Assembly (NCBI RefSeq): GCF_024169655.1
Contig: NZ_JALJWV010000001.1
Coordinates: forward strand, 2,485,001-2,549,000
Source of the DNA: Pseudomonas marginalis
GTDB taxonomy: Bacteria > Pseudomonadota > Gammaproteobacteria > Pseudomonadales > Pseudomonadaceae
Reading direction: 5' to 3'
DNA length: 64,000 nt
The first letter of the stretch is position 1. Each line of letters begins with the position of its first letter. Below the pieces are notes generated by a model, which saw only the letters and a list, made by a program, of their open reading frames with translations, was not told where the DNA came from and made no database searches. Position numbers and translations under genes: made by a program. This document shows positions 39,116-47,710 of this stretch, piece after piece.

Positions 39116-39883
39116 TTAGAACTTATCTTTCCAAGCCCTCAAGCTAGCAAACACCTCGGCTCCAGAGCGGTTGTCGCGGCCATTCCGTTCGTCAGCTTTT
39201 TGTTTAACGGATGTTTCAGCGGTACGCAGGAACGGGTTGGTGCGCTTTTCCAGGGCCAGGTTGGAAGGCAGCGTGATCTCGCCACGGGCGCGCAGTTGGT
39301 TGACGCTTTCCAGCCGTTCGGCGATATCGGCGTTGTCCGGTTCCACCGCGTGGGCAAACCTGAGATTACTCTGCGTGTATTCATGGGTGCAGTACACCAG
39401 GGTGTCGGCCGGCAGGGCAGCCAGGCGTTGCAGCGAGGTGTGCATTTGCGCTGGCGTGCCTTCGAACAGGCGACCGCAACCGGCGGCGAAGAGGGTGTCG
39501 CCGCAGAACAGCACGCCCTGGTGATAGAAGGCGAGATGGCCGAGGGTATGGCCGGGGACGGCGTACACGGCGAAGTCCCAGCCCAGCACGGTGATGCGGT
39601 CGTTGTCCTGCAGGGCAACGTCCCGCGCTGGGATCGTTTCGCTGGCTGGGCCGTAGACCTTGGCACCGGTCACACGTTTCAGTGCTTCGACGCCACCCAC
39701 ATGATCATGGTGATGGTGAGTGATGAGGATGTCGCTGAGCGTCCACTCCGGGTTCTGCTCGAGCCAGGCCAGCACGGGGGCCGCATCGCCGGGGTCGACC
39801 ACGGCACAGCGGCGGGTTTGGGGTTCCTGTAACAACCAGATGTAGTTATCGGTGAAGGCGGGCAGGGCACTGATCTGTATCAT
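39116..39883 (-). CDS. gloB: Hydroxyacylglutathione hydrolase (glyoxalase II)
   Basis: Metallo-beta-lactamase fold enzyme of 255 residues that hydrolyses S-lactoylglutathione in methylglyoxal detoxification. The binuclear metal motif is [10 protein letters not shown] at about residues 52-61. Further ligands are in VPGHTLGH and in the [13 protein letters not shown] segment. The C-terminal domain has KRTNPFLR, involved in glutathione binding. ATG 39883 is chosen since [16 protein letters not shown] is the normal GloB start. Confidence 0.93.
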   Translation of the reverse strand: MIQISALPAFTDNYIWLLQEPQTRRCAVVDPGDAAPVLAWLEQNPEWTLSDILITHHHHDHVGGVEALKRVTGAKVYGPASETIPARDVALQDNDRITVLGWDFAVYAVPGHTLGHLAFYHQGVLFCGDTLFAAGCGRLFEGTPAQMHTSLQRLAALPADTLVYCTHEYTQSNLRFAHAVEPDNADIAERLESVNQLRARGEITLPSNLALEKRTNPFLRTAETSVKQKADERNGRDNRSGAEVFASLRAWKDKF

Positions 39884-39948
39884 TCTTCGATTCGCCAAGC
39901 TGAACACATTGGTGCATCTTAGAACGTCTAGGCGAGTTGGAGAATGCA

Positions 39949-40707
39949 ATGACTGATAAAGCGTTCGCCCAGGCCGATCCTGAATGGCTGGCCCTGATCA
40001 GCGCAGCCCGTGACTGGCTGTCCGGGCCGATCGGGCAATTTTTGCTGGATGAAGAACGGAGCATGCTCGAAGACGAGCTGGGCCGGTTCTTTGGCGGTTA
40101 CCTGGTGCATTACGGTCCGTCGGCCCAGACGCCGCCGTCCGCGCCGCAGGTGCAGCGCAATGTGCGCCTGGGCGCGCCGTTGCCGGGGGTGGAGATCGTC
40201 TGCGAAGAGCAGGCCTGGCCGTTGAGCGAGCACGCTGCCGATGTGGTGGTGCTGCAGCATGGCCTGGATTTCTGCCTGTCACCCCACGGTTTGTTGCGCG
40301 AAGCTGCCAGCAGCGTGCGCCCAGGTGGCCATTTGCTGATTGTCGGCATCAACCCCTGGAGCAGTTGGGGCCTGCGCCATGTGTTCGCCCATGACGGCCT
40401 GCGCCAGGCCCGTTGCATCTCACCGTCGCGAGTGGGGGACTGGCTGAACCTGCTGGGCTTCGCACTGGAGAAACGCCGCTTCGGATGCTATCGTCCGCCG
40501 CTCGCGTCGACCAAGTGGCAGGGCCGTCTGGCCGGCTGGGAGCGTCGGGCGGGGGCCTGGCAACTGTCGGGTGGCGGCTTCTATTTACTGGTTGCACGCA
40601 AGATCGTGGTCGGGCTGCGGCCGGTGCGTCAGGTGCTACGCCAACCCATGGGCAAGCTGGTGCCGATGCCGATGGCCAAGGTCAACCGCAAGCAAAGCGA
40701 ACCGTAG
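39949..40707 (+). CDS. SAM methyltransferase-like protein with degenerate motif I
   Basis: Protein of 252 residues related to class I methyltransferases, the equivalent of PA1814 by position. Post-I and motif II-III regions look intact ([18 protein letters not shown], then [20 protein letters not shown]). The expected glycine-rich SAM loop, usually E/DxGxGxG before the first beta strand, is replaced by [15 protein letters not shown]. Either SAM binding is altered or the enzyme has lost activity. GGAG site ahead of ATG 39949. It is divergent from gloB and precedes rnhA. Substrate unknown. Confidence 0.7.
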   Translation: MTDKAFAQADPEWLALISAARDWLSGPIGQFLLDEERSMLEDELGRFFGGYLVHYGPSAQTPPSAPQVQRNVRLGAPLPGVEIVCEEQAWPLSEHAADVVVLQHGLDFCLSPHGLLREAASSVRPGGHLLIVGINPWSSWGLRHVFAHDGLRQARCISPSRVGDWLNLLGFALEKRRFGCYRPPLASTKWQGRLAGWERRAGAWQLSGGGFYLLVARKIVVGLRPVRQVLRQPMGKLVPMPMAKVNRKQSEP

Positions 40708-40725
40708 AACCCTCTTTTTGATTTC

Positions 40726-40744
40726 AGGCCGAATCATTCGGCCT
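40726..40744. terminator. Short hairpin between the methyltransferase-like gene and rnhA
   Basis: AGGCCGAATCATTCGGCCT forms an 8-base perfect stem with a 3-base loop, 18 bases past the methyltransferase stop. No T run follows. It could be a weak terminator or a processing site between the two genes. Confidence 0.45.
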
Positions 40745-40794
40745 CGGGATGCTGTTGGCCTATGCCCGGCGACCCGTTTTGATGGATGCAACCG

Positions 40795-41247
40795 ATGACC
40801 GATAGCGTTGAACTCTTCACCGATGGCGCCTGCAAAGGCAACCCTGGCCCCGGCGGCTGGGGCGCCTTGCTGGTGTGCAAGGGCGTGGAGAAGGAACTCT
40901 GGGGCGGCGAAGCCAACACCACCAACAACCGCATGGAGCTGATGGGCGCCATTCGCGGCCTGGAAGAGCTCAAGCGGCGTTGCGACGTGCTGCTGGTGAC
41001 CGACTCGCAATACGTGATGAAGGGCATCAATGAGTGGATGGTCAACTGGAAGAAGCGCGGCTGGAAGACGGCGGCCAAGGAGCCGGTCAAGAACGCCGAC
41101 CTGTGGCAATTGCTCGATGAGCAATGCAACCGCCATAACATCACCTGGAAATGGGTGCGCGGGCACATCGGCCATCACGGCAACGAGCGCGCCGACCAGT
41201 TGGCCAACCGTGGCGTCGACGAAGTGCGGGGCTACAAGCAGAGCTGA
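40795..41247 (+). CDS. rnhA: Ribonuclease HI
   Basis: Enzyme of 150 residues that cleaves the RNA strand of RNA-DNA hybrids. The acidic metal-binding residues are visible in [18 protein letters not shown] (Asp), [10 protein letters not shown] (Glu) and [12 protein letters not shown] (Asp), with the late [17 protein letters not shown] segment carrying the catalytic His and Asp. ATG 40795 is chosen by comparison with the P. aeruginosa start; ATG 40786 is also possible and ribosome sites are weak for both. It is followed by dnaQ, the usual gene pair. Confidence 0.94.
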   Translation: MTDSVELFTDGACKGNPGPGGWGALLVCKGVEKELWGGEANTTNNRMELMGAIRGLEELKRRCDVLLVTDSQYVMKGINEWMVNWKKRGWKTAAKEPVKNADLWQLLDEQCNRHNITWKWVRGHIGHHGNERADQLANRGVDEVRGYKQS

Positions 41248-41311
41248 TGCTGGCTGACGTGTTAAGATTGCGCCCCTTGAAATACACCACACCGTTGAGA
41301 GCTGAACCCTG

Positions 41312-42058
41312 ATGGCCATCCGATCTGTTGTACTCGATACCGAAACCACCGGCATGCCGGTGACCGATGGCCACCGGATCATTGAAATCGGCTGCGTCGA
41401 ATTGATGGGCCGTCGCCTCACCGGCCGTCACTTTCACGTCTACCTGCAACCGGACCGGGACAGTGACGAGGGCGCGATCGGCGTCCACGGTATCACCGAC
41501 GAATTCCTCAAGGGCAAGCCGCGCTTCGCGGAAGTCGCCGACGAGTTCTTCGAGTTCATCAACGGCGCGCAGTTGATCATCCATAACGCGGCGTTCGACG
41601 TCGGCTTCATCAATAACGAATTTGCCCTGATGGGGCAGACGGATCGCGCGGATATTTCCCGGCACTGCTCGATCCTCGACACCTTGATGATGGCCCGTGA
41701 ACGTCACCCGGGCCAGCGCAATAGCCTGGATGCCTTGTGTAAACGCTACGGCGTCGACAACTCCGGCCGTGAGCTGCACGGCGCGTTGCTCGACTCCGAG
41801 ATCCTGGCCGACGTTTACCTGACCATGACCGGCGGGCAGACCAGCCTGTCCCTGGCCGGCAACGCCTCCGACGGTGCCGGTTCGGCGGAAGGTTCGGGCA
41901 ATCGCCCTTCGGAAATCCGTCGTCTGCCGGCTGATCGCAAACCGGCGCCGATCATCCGCGCCAGCGCGCAGGACCTGGCTGAGCATGCGGCGCGTCTGGA
42001 AGCGATTGCCAAGTCGGCGGGCGCGCCGGCGTTGTGGACCCAACTGACCCAGCAATAA
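41312..42058 (+). CDS. dnaQ: DNA polymerase III epsilon subunit (3'-5' proofreading exonuclease)
   Basis: Protein of 248 residues. The DEDDh exonuclease motifs are VVLDTETTGMP (Exo I, residues 5-15), LIIHNAAFDVGFINNEFAL (Exo II, near 90-108) and HGALLDSEILADVYL (Exo III, near 157-171). A C-terminal tail of about 70 residues ends in a helix that binds the alpha polymerase subunit. It is part of the replicative polymerase core. Co-directional with rnhA, 64 bases downstream. Confidence 0.94.
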   Translation: MAIRSVVLDTETTGMPVTDGHRIIEIGCVELMGRRLTGRHFHVYLQPDRDSDEGAIGVHGITDEFLKGKPRFAEVADEFFEFINGAQLIIHNAAFDVGFINNEFALMGQTDRADISRHCSILDTLMMARERHPGQRNSLDALCKRYGVDNSGRELHGALLDSEILADVYLTMTGGQTSLSLAGNASDGAGSAEGSGNRPSEIRRLPADRKPAPIIRASAQDLAEHAARLEAIAKSAGAPALWTQLTQQ

Positions 42059-42082
42059 TCTGGCTGAGCGCAGTCAAACACT

Positions 42083-42170
42083 GTGGGAGGGGGCTTGCTC
42101 CCGATAGCGGTGGATCTGTGGCATCAATGTCGACTGGCACGCCGCTATCGGGAGCAAGCTCCCTCCCACA
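42083..42170. repeat. REPIN, GCTTGCTCCCG variant
   Basis: Inverted arms TGTGGGAGGGGGCTTGCTCC (from 42083) and its complement ending at 42170. Both arms have the same GCTTGCTCCCG core instead of GCTTGCCCCCG, a compensated change that keeps pairing apart from a G-T position. Located between dnaQ and ldcA. Confidence 0.88.
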
Positions 42171-42260
42171 TTGGTGAGTCGCTGCCTTCAAAATCTTCAT
42201 TCGCTACATCCGCTCACAGCTTCTACCCTGAGTGCATCACCCTCAGGACTAAAAGCACTC

Positions 42261-44516
42261 ATGTACAAAGACCTGAAGTTCCCCATCCTTATCGTGCATC
42301 GCGACATCAAGGCCGACACCGTTGCCGGCGACCGGGTCCGAGGTATCGCTCAAGAGCTGGAACAAGAGGGCTTCGGTATCTTTTCTGCGGTGGACTACGC
42401 CGAAGGCCGGCTGGTGGCCTCGACCCACCATGGCCTGGCATGCATGTTGATCGCTGCCGAAGGCGCAGGGGAAAACACGCATCTGCTGCAAAACATGGTC
42501 GAACTGATCCGACTGGCGCGTCTGAGGGCGCCCAACCTGCCGATTTTTGCCTTGGGTGAACAAGTCACCCTGGAAAACGCCCCCGCCGATGCGATGAGCG
42601 AACTCAACCAACTGCGCGGGATTCTTTACCTGTTCGAAGACACTGTGCCGTTTCTTGCCAGACAAGTTGCCCGCGCCGCACGCACTTACCTCGATGGCTT
42701 GTTGCCGCCCTTCTTCAAAGCCCTGGTTCAACACACCGCCGACTCCAATTACTCCTGGCACACGCCCGGTCACGGTGGTGGCGTGGCCTATCGCAAAAGC
42801 CCGGTGGGGCAGGCGTTTCATCAGTTTTTCGGGGAAAATACGCTGCGCTCCGACCTGTCCGTTTCTGTGCCGGAGTTGGGCTCGCTGCTCGATCACACCG
42901 GGCCGCTGGCCGAAGCAGAAGCGCGCGCCGCGCGTAATTTTGGCGCCGATCACACCTTCTTTGTGATCAATGGCACCTCGACCGCCAACAAGATCGTCTG
43001 GCACTCGATGGTCGGTCGTGATGACTTGGTGCTGGTCGACCGCAACTGCCACAAGTCGGTGTTGCACTCGATCATCATGACCGGCGCGATCCCGCTGTAC
43101 CTGTGCCCGGAGCGTAATGAACTGGGCATCATTGGCCCGATCCCCCTCAGCGAATTCAGCCCCGCGTCGATCCGCGCCAAGATCGAGGCCAGCCCGCTGA
43201 CCCGTGGCCGGCCGGCGAAAGTGAAGTTGGCGGTGGTCACCAACTCCACCTACGACGGCCTGTGTTACAACGCCGAGCTGATCAAGCAGCAATTGGGTAA
43301 CAGTGTCGAGGTGCTGCACTTTGACGAAGCCTGGTACGCCTACGCGGCGTTCCACGAATTCTTCGCCGGGCGCTATGGCATGTGTACTTCACGCACGCCG
43401 GACAGCCCGCTGGTGTTCACCACGCATTCCACGCACAAGTTGCTGGCGGCGTTCAGCCAGGCGTCGATGATTCATGTGCAGGACGGCGGCGCGCGGCAGT
43501 TGGATCGCGATCGGTTCAACGAAGCGTTCATGATGCATATCTCTACCTCGCCGCAATACAGCATCATCGCCTCGCTGGATGTGGCTTCGGCGATGATGGA
43601 AGGCCCGGCGGGGCGCTCTCTTTTGCAGGAAATGTTCGACGAAGCCTTGAGTTTCCGCCGCGCCCTGGCCAACCTGCGCCAGCACATCGCCGCCGAGGAT
43701 TGGTGGTTTTCCATCTGGCAGCCGCCGTCCGTGGCCGGCATCGACCGGGTCGTCACGGCAGATTGGCTGTTGCAGCCGCAGGATGATTGGCATGGCTTTG
43801 GTGACATAGTCGAAGATTACGTGCTGCTGGACCCGATCAAAGTCACGTTGGTGATGCCCGGCCTCAATGCCGGCGGCGCGTTGAGCGACTGCGGGATTCC
43901 TGCTGCGGTGGTCAGCAAATTCCTCTGGGAGCGTGGTCTGGTGGTGGAAAAGACCGGGCTTTATTCGTTCCTCGTGCTGTTTTCCATGGGGATCACCAAG
44001 GGCAAATGGAGTACCTTGCTCACCGAGTTGCTGGAATTCAAGCGCAACTACGACGCCAACGTCAGCCTCGCCAGTTGCCTGCCTTCGGTATTCGCCCAGA
44101 GCCCGGCGCGCTATCAAGGGCTGGGGCTGCGCGACCTGTGCGATCAATTGCATAGCTGCTACCGTAGCAACGCCACCGCCAAACACCTCAAGCGGATGTA
44201 CACCGTTTTGCCCGAAATCGCGATGAAACCGGCCGACGCCTATGACCAATTGGTCAGGGGGGAAGTGGAGGCGGTGCCCATTGATGCCTTGCCAGGGCGC
44301 ATCGCCGCCGTGATGCTGGTGCCTTATCCGCCGGGCATTCCGTTGATCATGCCGGGCGAGCGCTTTACCGAGGCAACGCGTTCGATCATCGACTACCTGG
44401 CGTTTGCCCGCACGTTCGATAGCAGTTTCCCCGGTTTTGTCGCGGATGTTCATGGGTTGCAACACGAAGATGACGGCAGTGGTCGTTGTTATACCGTCGA
44501 TTGCATTAAGGGTTAA
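42261..44516 (+). CDS. ldcA: Lysine (Lys/Arg/Orn) decarboxylase
   Basis: PLP enzyme of 751 residues, the same length and neighbourhood as PA1818 (LdcA), which makes cadaverine from lysine. An N-terminal wing domain (about 1-130, flavodoxin-like) is followed by the aspartate aminotransferase-fold core. The PLP lysine is about K393 in FTTHSTHKLLAAFSQ, with HFDEAWYAY upstream. The C-terminal domain has VPYPPGIPLIMPGER. The frame upstream of ATG 42261 runs into the REPIN and is discarded. The ribosome site AGGA lies in the arm of a CCTGAG-N9-CTCAGG dyad at 42227-42247. A GNAT gene follows. Confidence 0.9.
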   Translation: MYKDLKFPILIVHRDIKADTVAGDRVRGIAQELEQEGFGIFSAVDYAEGRLVASTHHGLACMLIAAEGAGENTHLLQNMVELIRLARLRAPNLPIFALGEQVTLENAPADAMSELNQLRGILYLFEDTVPFLARQVARAARTYLDGLLPPFFKALVQHTADSNYSWHTPGHGGGVAYRKSPVGQAFHQFFGENTLRSDLSVSVPELGSLLDHTGPLAEAEARAARNFGADHTFFVINGTSTANKIVWHSMVGRDDLVLVDRNCHKSVLHSIIMTGAIPLYLCPERNELGIIGPIPLSEFSPASIRAKIEASPLTRGRPAKVKLAVVTNSTYDGLCYNAELIKQQLGNSVEVLHFDEAWYAYAAFHEFFAGRYGMCTSRTPDSPLVFTTHSTHKLLAAFSQASMIHVQDGGARQLDRDRFNEAFMMHISTSPQYSIIASLDVASAMMEGPAGRSLLQEMFDEALSFRRALANLRQHIAAEDWWFSIWQPPSVAGIDRVVTADWLLQPQDDWHGFGDIVEDYVLLDPIKVTLVMPGLNAGGALSDCGIPAAVVSKFLWERGLVVEKTGLYSFLVLFSMGITKGKWSTLLTELLEFKRNYDANVSLASCLPSVFAQSPARYQGLGLRDLCDQLHSCYRSNATAKHLKRMYTVLPEIAMKPADAYDQLVRGEVEAVPIDALPGRIAAVMLVPYPPGIPLIMPGERFTEATRSIIDYLAFARTFDSSFPGFVADVHGLQHEDDGSGRCYTVDCIKG

Positions 44517-44524
44517 GGATGTTT

Positions 44525-45106
44525 ATGCAAGCTGTAATGAACCCGAAGTATCCAGGGCTCAGTGTGCGGGTCGCCGACGAGGGCTTCGACGCTTACGTGT
44601 GGGGCAATGATTTCAGTTTTGAGGTCAGCGCCTATGGCGTGCCGGAGATGGGCAAGCGGGTCGAACAGTGGCCCGTGGAGCGCATCCTGCCCTATCGTAA
44701 GTGCTACGGCATCGACCCGGAGGAGTTCGCCAGTTTTCGCGACGCGCCCGACAGCGCGATCTTCATGGCCTTTCTCGACGATCGAGCGGTCGGGCATGTC
44801 GTGGTGAGTACCAATTGGAACGGTTTCGCGCACGTTGACGAGCTGGCCGTGGCGTTGCCCGCGCGCCGTCATGGCGTGGCCAAGGCGCTGTTGGACGTGG
44901 CGCAGTTCTGGAGTCGCAAGAAAAACCTGACGGGCATGATGCTGGAGACCCAGAACAACAACCTCGGCGCCTGCCGTCTGTATGAGCGTTGCGGGTATGT
45001 GATGGGCGGGATCGATCACCTGCGCTATCGCGGGATCGACCCGCAAACCCGCGAGGTGGCGATTTTCTGGTATCGCTTGTTCAAGACGGAAGTCGAAGCG
45101 GTCTGA
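44525..45106 (+). CDS. GNAT family N-acetyltransferase
   Basis: Protein of 193 residues with a GNAT fold. The acetyl-CoA binding region is VDELAVALPARRHGVAKALL at about residues 102-121 (R-x-x-G-x-A form), and LYERCGYVMGG is near 152-162. It resembles the streptothricin-acetyltransferase branch, but no resistance function can be claimed. ATG 44525 is 5 bases from AAGGA, which overlaps the alternative ATG 44519. It is 8 bases after ldcA, suggesting co-transcription and perhaps polyamine acetylation; that is inference. Confidence 0.78.
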   Translation: MQAVMNPKYPGLSVRVADEGFDAYVWGNDFSFEVSAYGVPEMGKRVEQWPVERILPYRKCYGIDPEEFASFRDAPDSAIFMAFLDDRAVGHVVVSTNWNGFAHVDELAVALPARRHGVAKALLDVAQFWSRKKNLTGMMLETQNNNLGACRLYERCGYVMGGIDHLRYRGIDPQTREVAIFWYRLFKTEVEAV

Positions 45107-45111
45107 CGCGT

Positions 45112-46005
45112 TCAGCTCGCCAGCAGGCCTTCAGCTTTCTGCGTGACAATCTCCAGCAGCGCATTCAATGCCGGTGACGTCACGCCGTCCCTGAGGGTCA
45201 GCGCATACAGGCTGACCATGATCGGCGGCGATACCGGGCACGCGTCCAGCCCGGCCTCCCGGGCGCCGAACGCGGTGAACGGGTCGACAATCGCCAAACC
45301 TTCACCGGCCTCCACCATGCTGCGCATCATCTGGTAGGTCTGCACCCGTGTCTGCACCACCGGCAACGGGCGCAGGGCTTGCAGCTTGGCGTCGAGCAGG
45401 CGACTGAGCGGGTCTTGGCCCTCCAGCCCGATCATCGACTGCCCGGCCAGGTCCTGCAGGGCGATGTACTTCTGCTTGGGTTTGAGCCAGCCATGGGGCG
45501 CGAGCAATTGCAGTTTGCCCTGGGCCAATACGCTGCTTTGGATCTGCGGATGTTCCGGGTCATGCAGGCTCAGGCCCACATCGGCCTCGTGCAGCAACAG
45601 GCTCCTGACGATCTCGCGGGTCGGCTGGCTCGACAGGTTGCACGGCGTGTCCTGGAAGCGCCGGCGCAGCACGGCAATGCTGTGTGGCAGCAGTTGATTG
45701 GCCAGGGGCGGCGTACACAGGGCGCGCAGGGTTGGCGCGTGATGGTGTTTCAGGCGGCTGGCCAGGCGTTGCAGCGGCTCCAGCGCTTCATACACATGGG
45801 CGATTTGCGCCTGCAACTCCAGGGTTTCCCGTGTTGGCTGCAGGCGTCCGCGCACGCTGGCGAACAACATAAAGCCCAGTTGCTGCTCGGCGTCCTTGAG
45901 CGCTGCGTCCACATCGCCCACGGGGAGTTGCAACCATTCGGCGGCCGTGCCGAGGTGTCCGGTCTGCAAGATGGCCTGAATCACTTCGATATGACGTAAA
46001 CGCAT
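45112..46005 (-). CDS. LysR family transcriptional regulator
   Basis: Protein of 297 residues. The N-terminal helix-turn-helix is RLRHIEVIQAILQTGHLGTA followed by AALKDAEQQLGFMLFA, a divergent version of the family pattern. The effector domain is at about 90-290 (LRALCTPPLANQLLPHSIAV). It converges on the GNAT gene with a 5-base gap. Target and effector are unknown. The upstream gene on the other strand is a small membrane protein, so an autoregulatory promoter is in the 170-base gap. Confidence 0.83.
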   Translation of the reverse strand: MRLRHIEVIQAILQTGHLGTAAEWLQLPVGDVDAALKDAEQQLGFMLFASVRGRLQPTRETLELQAQIAHVYEALEPLQRLASRLKHHHAPTLRALCTPPLANQLLPHSIAVLRRRFQDTPCNLSSQPTREIVRSLLLHEADVGLSLHDPEHPQIQSSVLAQGKLQLLAPHGWLKPKQKYIALQDLAGQSMIGLEGQDPLSRLLDAKLQALRPLPVVQTRVQTYQMMRSMVEAGEGLAIVDPFTAFGAREAGLDACPVSPPIMVSLYALTLRDGVTSPALNALLEIVTQKAEGLLAS

Positions 46006-46175
46006 GGCCGGAGTCTATGTGCAGTGGGGTGGGGATTCAATGGTTCAAGCCGGCGCGCAGAAAAAACACTGCGGCATCTGGCGTTCGGCCCAGACCTCAC
46101 TAGAATGGCTCGTCTGATCATCAACGACCAATGCCGGTTACCCGGCACTTACAACAAAAACAGGTCTGGTCTCAA

Positions 46176-46520
46176 ATGCCGATGCCCACGAAACTTTTCG
46201 GGGTAACGGCCAGGCAACTGCTGGTCCTGGTGACCGTGGGGTGCGTGGCCGCTTATCTCTTGAGCAATCCCGACGACACTACGCCCGAAAACCTCGCACT
46301 CGATGCGTTCATCCGTTCCCAGGAACAGGTGGGCGAGCAGGTGGGTACGGTATTGGGCATCACGCTGGTCAGGCAGGTGGTGGCGTATCCCGCGTATGGC
46401 ACGCCGGGCTACAAGCGCTTGATGTATGCCGTAGAGGGCGAGAAGGGGCGACTGATGGTCACGCTCAAACAGACTGAAGGGGACCCGGGGATTGAAGTGA
46501 CGGAGGTGCGCCGCCCGTGA
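46176..46520 (+). CDS. Small single-helix protein of unknown function
   Basis: Protein of 114 residues. An N-terminal hydrophobic segment (RQLLVLVTVGCVAAYLL, about residues 13-29) is either an uncleaved signal anchor or a membrane helix. The rest is a small soluble domain with VGTVLGITLVRQVVAYPAYG and KGRLMVTLKQTEGD. I do not recognise the family. ATG 46176 is taken; there is no clear ribosome site, and ATG 46182 is also possible. Orientation is opposite to the LysR gene. Confidence 0.6.
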   Translation: MPMPTKLFGVTARQLLVLVTVGCVAAYLLSNPDDTTPENLALDAFIRSQEQVGEQVGTVLGITLVRQVVAYPAYGTPGYKRLMYAVEGEKGRLMVTLKQTEGDPGIEVTEVRRP

Positions 46521-46584
46521 TCGCCCGGCCCAGTCAATGCCGTCAATGGCCAGGACTGAGCTGGTACGCTCGGGGGGATCAAAC

Positions 46585-46821
46585 TTATTGCGCGCGGATG
46601 GTTTCCGATTCGCGGACGATAATGGTCCCCGACTGAATCAATCTGAATTCATCGCCGTCCAGTTTTTCTACACGGTCGCCAATGGCCAGCTTGTAGGTTG
46701 TGGTGGGCGCCGAGCCAGCCAGGCCGTCTAACGGTGGGATGGATTCCTGGAACTCATGCACCGAATAAACGCGACCTTCCGCGTCTCTGGCATGGAACTG
46801 TCCGACAAGTACTGCTGCCAT
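46585..46821 (-). CDS. Small conserved-looking cytoplasmic protein
   Basis: Protein of 78 residues with no signal peptide or helix. It opens AAVLVGQFHARDAEGRVYSV and ends RLIQSGTIIVRESETIRAQ, a beta-rich pattern. Codon use matches neighbours. AGAGG lies about 10 bases before ATG 46821. The family is not recognised. A longer frame back to 46875 lacks a ribosome site. Confidence 0.6.
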   Translation of the reverse strand: MAAVLVGQFHARDAEGRVYSVHEFQESIPPLDGLAGSAPTTTYKLAIGDRVEKLDGDEFRLIQSGTIIVRESETIRAQ

Positions 46822-46894
46822 CTGTTTAGAACCTCTGGAGATAAACACTCGATTTGCGGTTCTGTAGACCGTCATGGAGCGGGGTAGTTTACCT

Positions 46895-46990
46895 ATGGAA
46901 AAAAAATACTATTCGCTGAAGTTTTCAGACGCTTCCTACGCAGGCGATCGCGAGGCAGACGCCGGGGTGGATATCAGAACCTTCTGGTGA
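46895..46990 (+). CDS. Possible 31-residue small protein
   Basis: ATG 46895 opens a frame of 31 codons reading MEKKYYSLKFSDASYAGDRE and ending TFW-stop. A GGGG stretch lies about 12 bases upstream. It fits in the gap between two divergent genes and is hydrophilic. No comparison was possible, so this is only a candidate. Confidence 0.25.
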   Translation: MEKKYYSLKFSDASYAGDREADAGVDIRTFW

Positions 46991-47048
46991 ACACGCCGCG
47001 AAGTCTTTATAACTACACACTCCTTTAGTCAGACGTCGGGAAACCTCA

Positions 47049-47606
47049 ATGAGCAAGGTCTACACGATTGCCGTCCTGGTGGGCAGCTTGAGAAAAGAGT
47101 CGATCAACCGCAAGGTCGCCCTGGCATTGGCCGAACTGGCCCCCGCCAACCTCACATTGAACATTGTCGAAATTGGCGATTTGCCGCTCTACAACGAGGA
47201 CATCGACGGGGCATCGCCGCCCGCAGCCTACAGTACTTTCCGTCAACAAGTGCGGTCATCCGACGCAGTGCTGTTCGTGACCCCGGAATACAACCGCTCC
47301 GTGCCCGCCCCGCTGAAGAATGCCATCGATGTGGGCTCGCGCCCTTATGGGCAAAGCGCCTGGAGTGGCAAGCCGGGGGCGATCATCAGTGTCTCGCCGG
47401 GGGCGATTGGCGGCTTTGGCGCCAACCACCATCTGCGCCAGTCCCTGGTGTTCCTCGATGTGCCGTGCATGCAGCAGCCTGAAGCCTATCTGGGTGGCGC
47501 GGGCAGTGTGTTTGATGAGGCCGGCAAACTGTCGGAGAAGACCAAGCCGTTTCTGCAGGCGTTTATCGATGCCTACGGCAAGTGGGTAGAAAAACAGCAC
47601 GGCTGA
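47049..47606 (+). CDS. NADPH-dependent FMN reductase
   Basis: Flavodoxin-like protein of 185 residues. The phosphate-binding opening is VLVGSLRKESINRKVA (residues about 9-24). The FMN/NADPH loops are FVTPEYNRSVPAPLKNAID near 76-94 and SPGAIGGFGANHHLRQSL near 117-134. This is the SsuE/chromate reductase-like group, which reduces FMN or quinones with NADPH. It stands alone on the plus strand, so its partner is unknown. Confidence 0.87.
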   Translation: MSKVYTIAVLVGSLRKESINRKVALALAELAPANLTLNIVEIGDLPLYNEDIDGASPPAAYSTFRQQVRSSDAVLFVTPEYNRSVPAPLKNAIDVGSRPYGQSAWSGKPGAIISVSPGAIGGFGANHHLRQSLVFLDVPCMQQPEAYLGGAGSVFDEAGKLSEKTKPFLQAFIDAYGKWVEKQHG

Positions 47607-47613
47607 TCGCCGA

Positions 47614-47703
47614 TGTGGGAGCGGGCTGGCTCGCGATGGCGATGTATCAGTTGAAGATGCATTCACTGAAGCAGCGCAATCGCGAGCCAGCCCGTCAGCC
47701 TGT
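47614..47703. repeat. Decaying REPIN, GCGGGCTGGCTCGCGATGG variant
   Basis: The left arm TGTGGGAGCGGGCTGGCTCG is intact. The right arm CAATCGCGAGCCAGCCCGTC followed by AGCCTGTG has lost the GCTCCCAC end. It lies between the FMN reductase gene and poxB (convergent), whose stop is 8 bases from its right edge. Confidence 0.7.
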
Positions 47704-47710
47704 GTTCACA

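Noticed and set aside
46131-46175. Longer start for the small protein at 46176
   Set aside because: No ribosome site ahead of it, and the hydrophobic segment would no longer be N-terminal.
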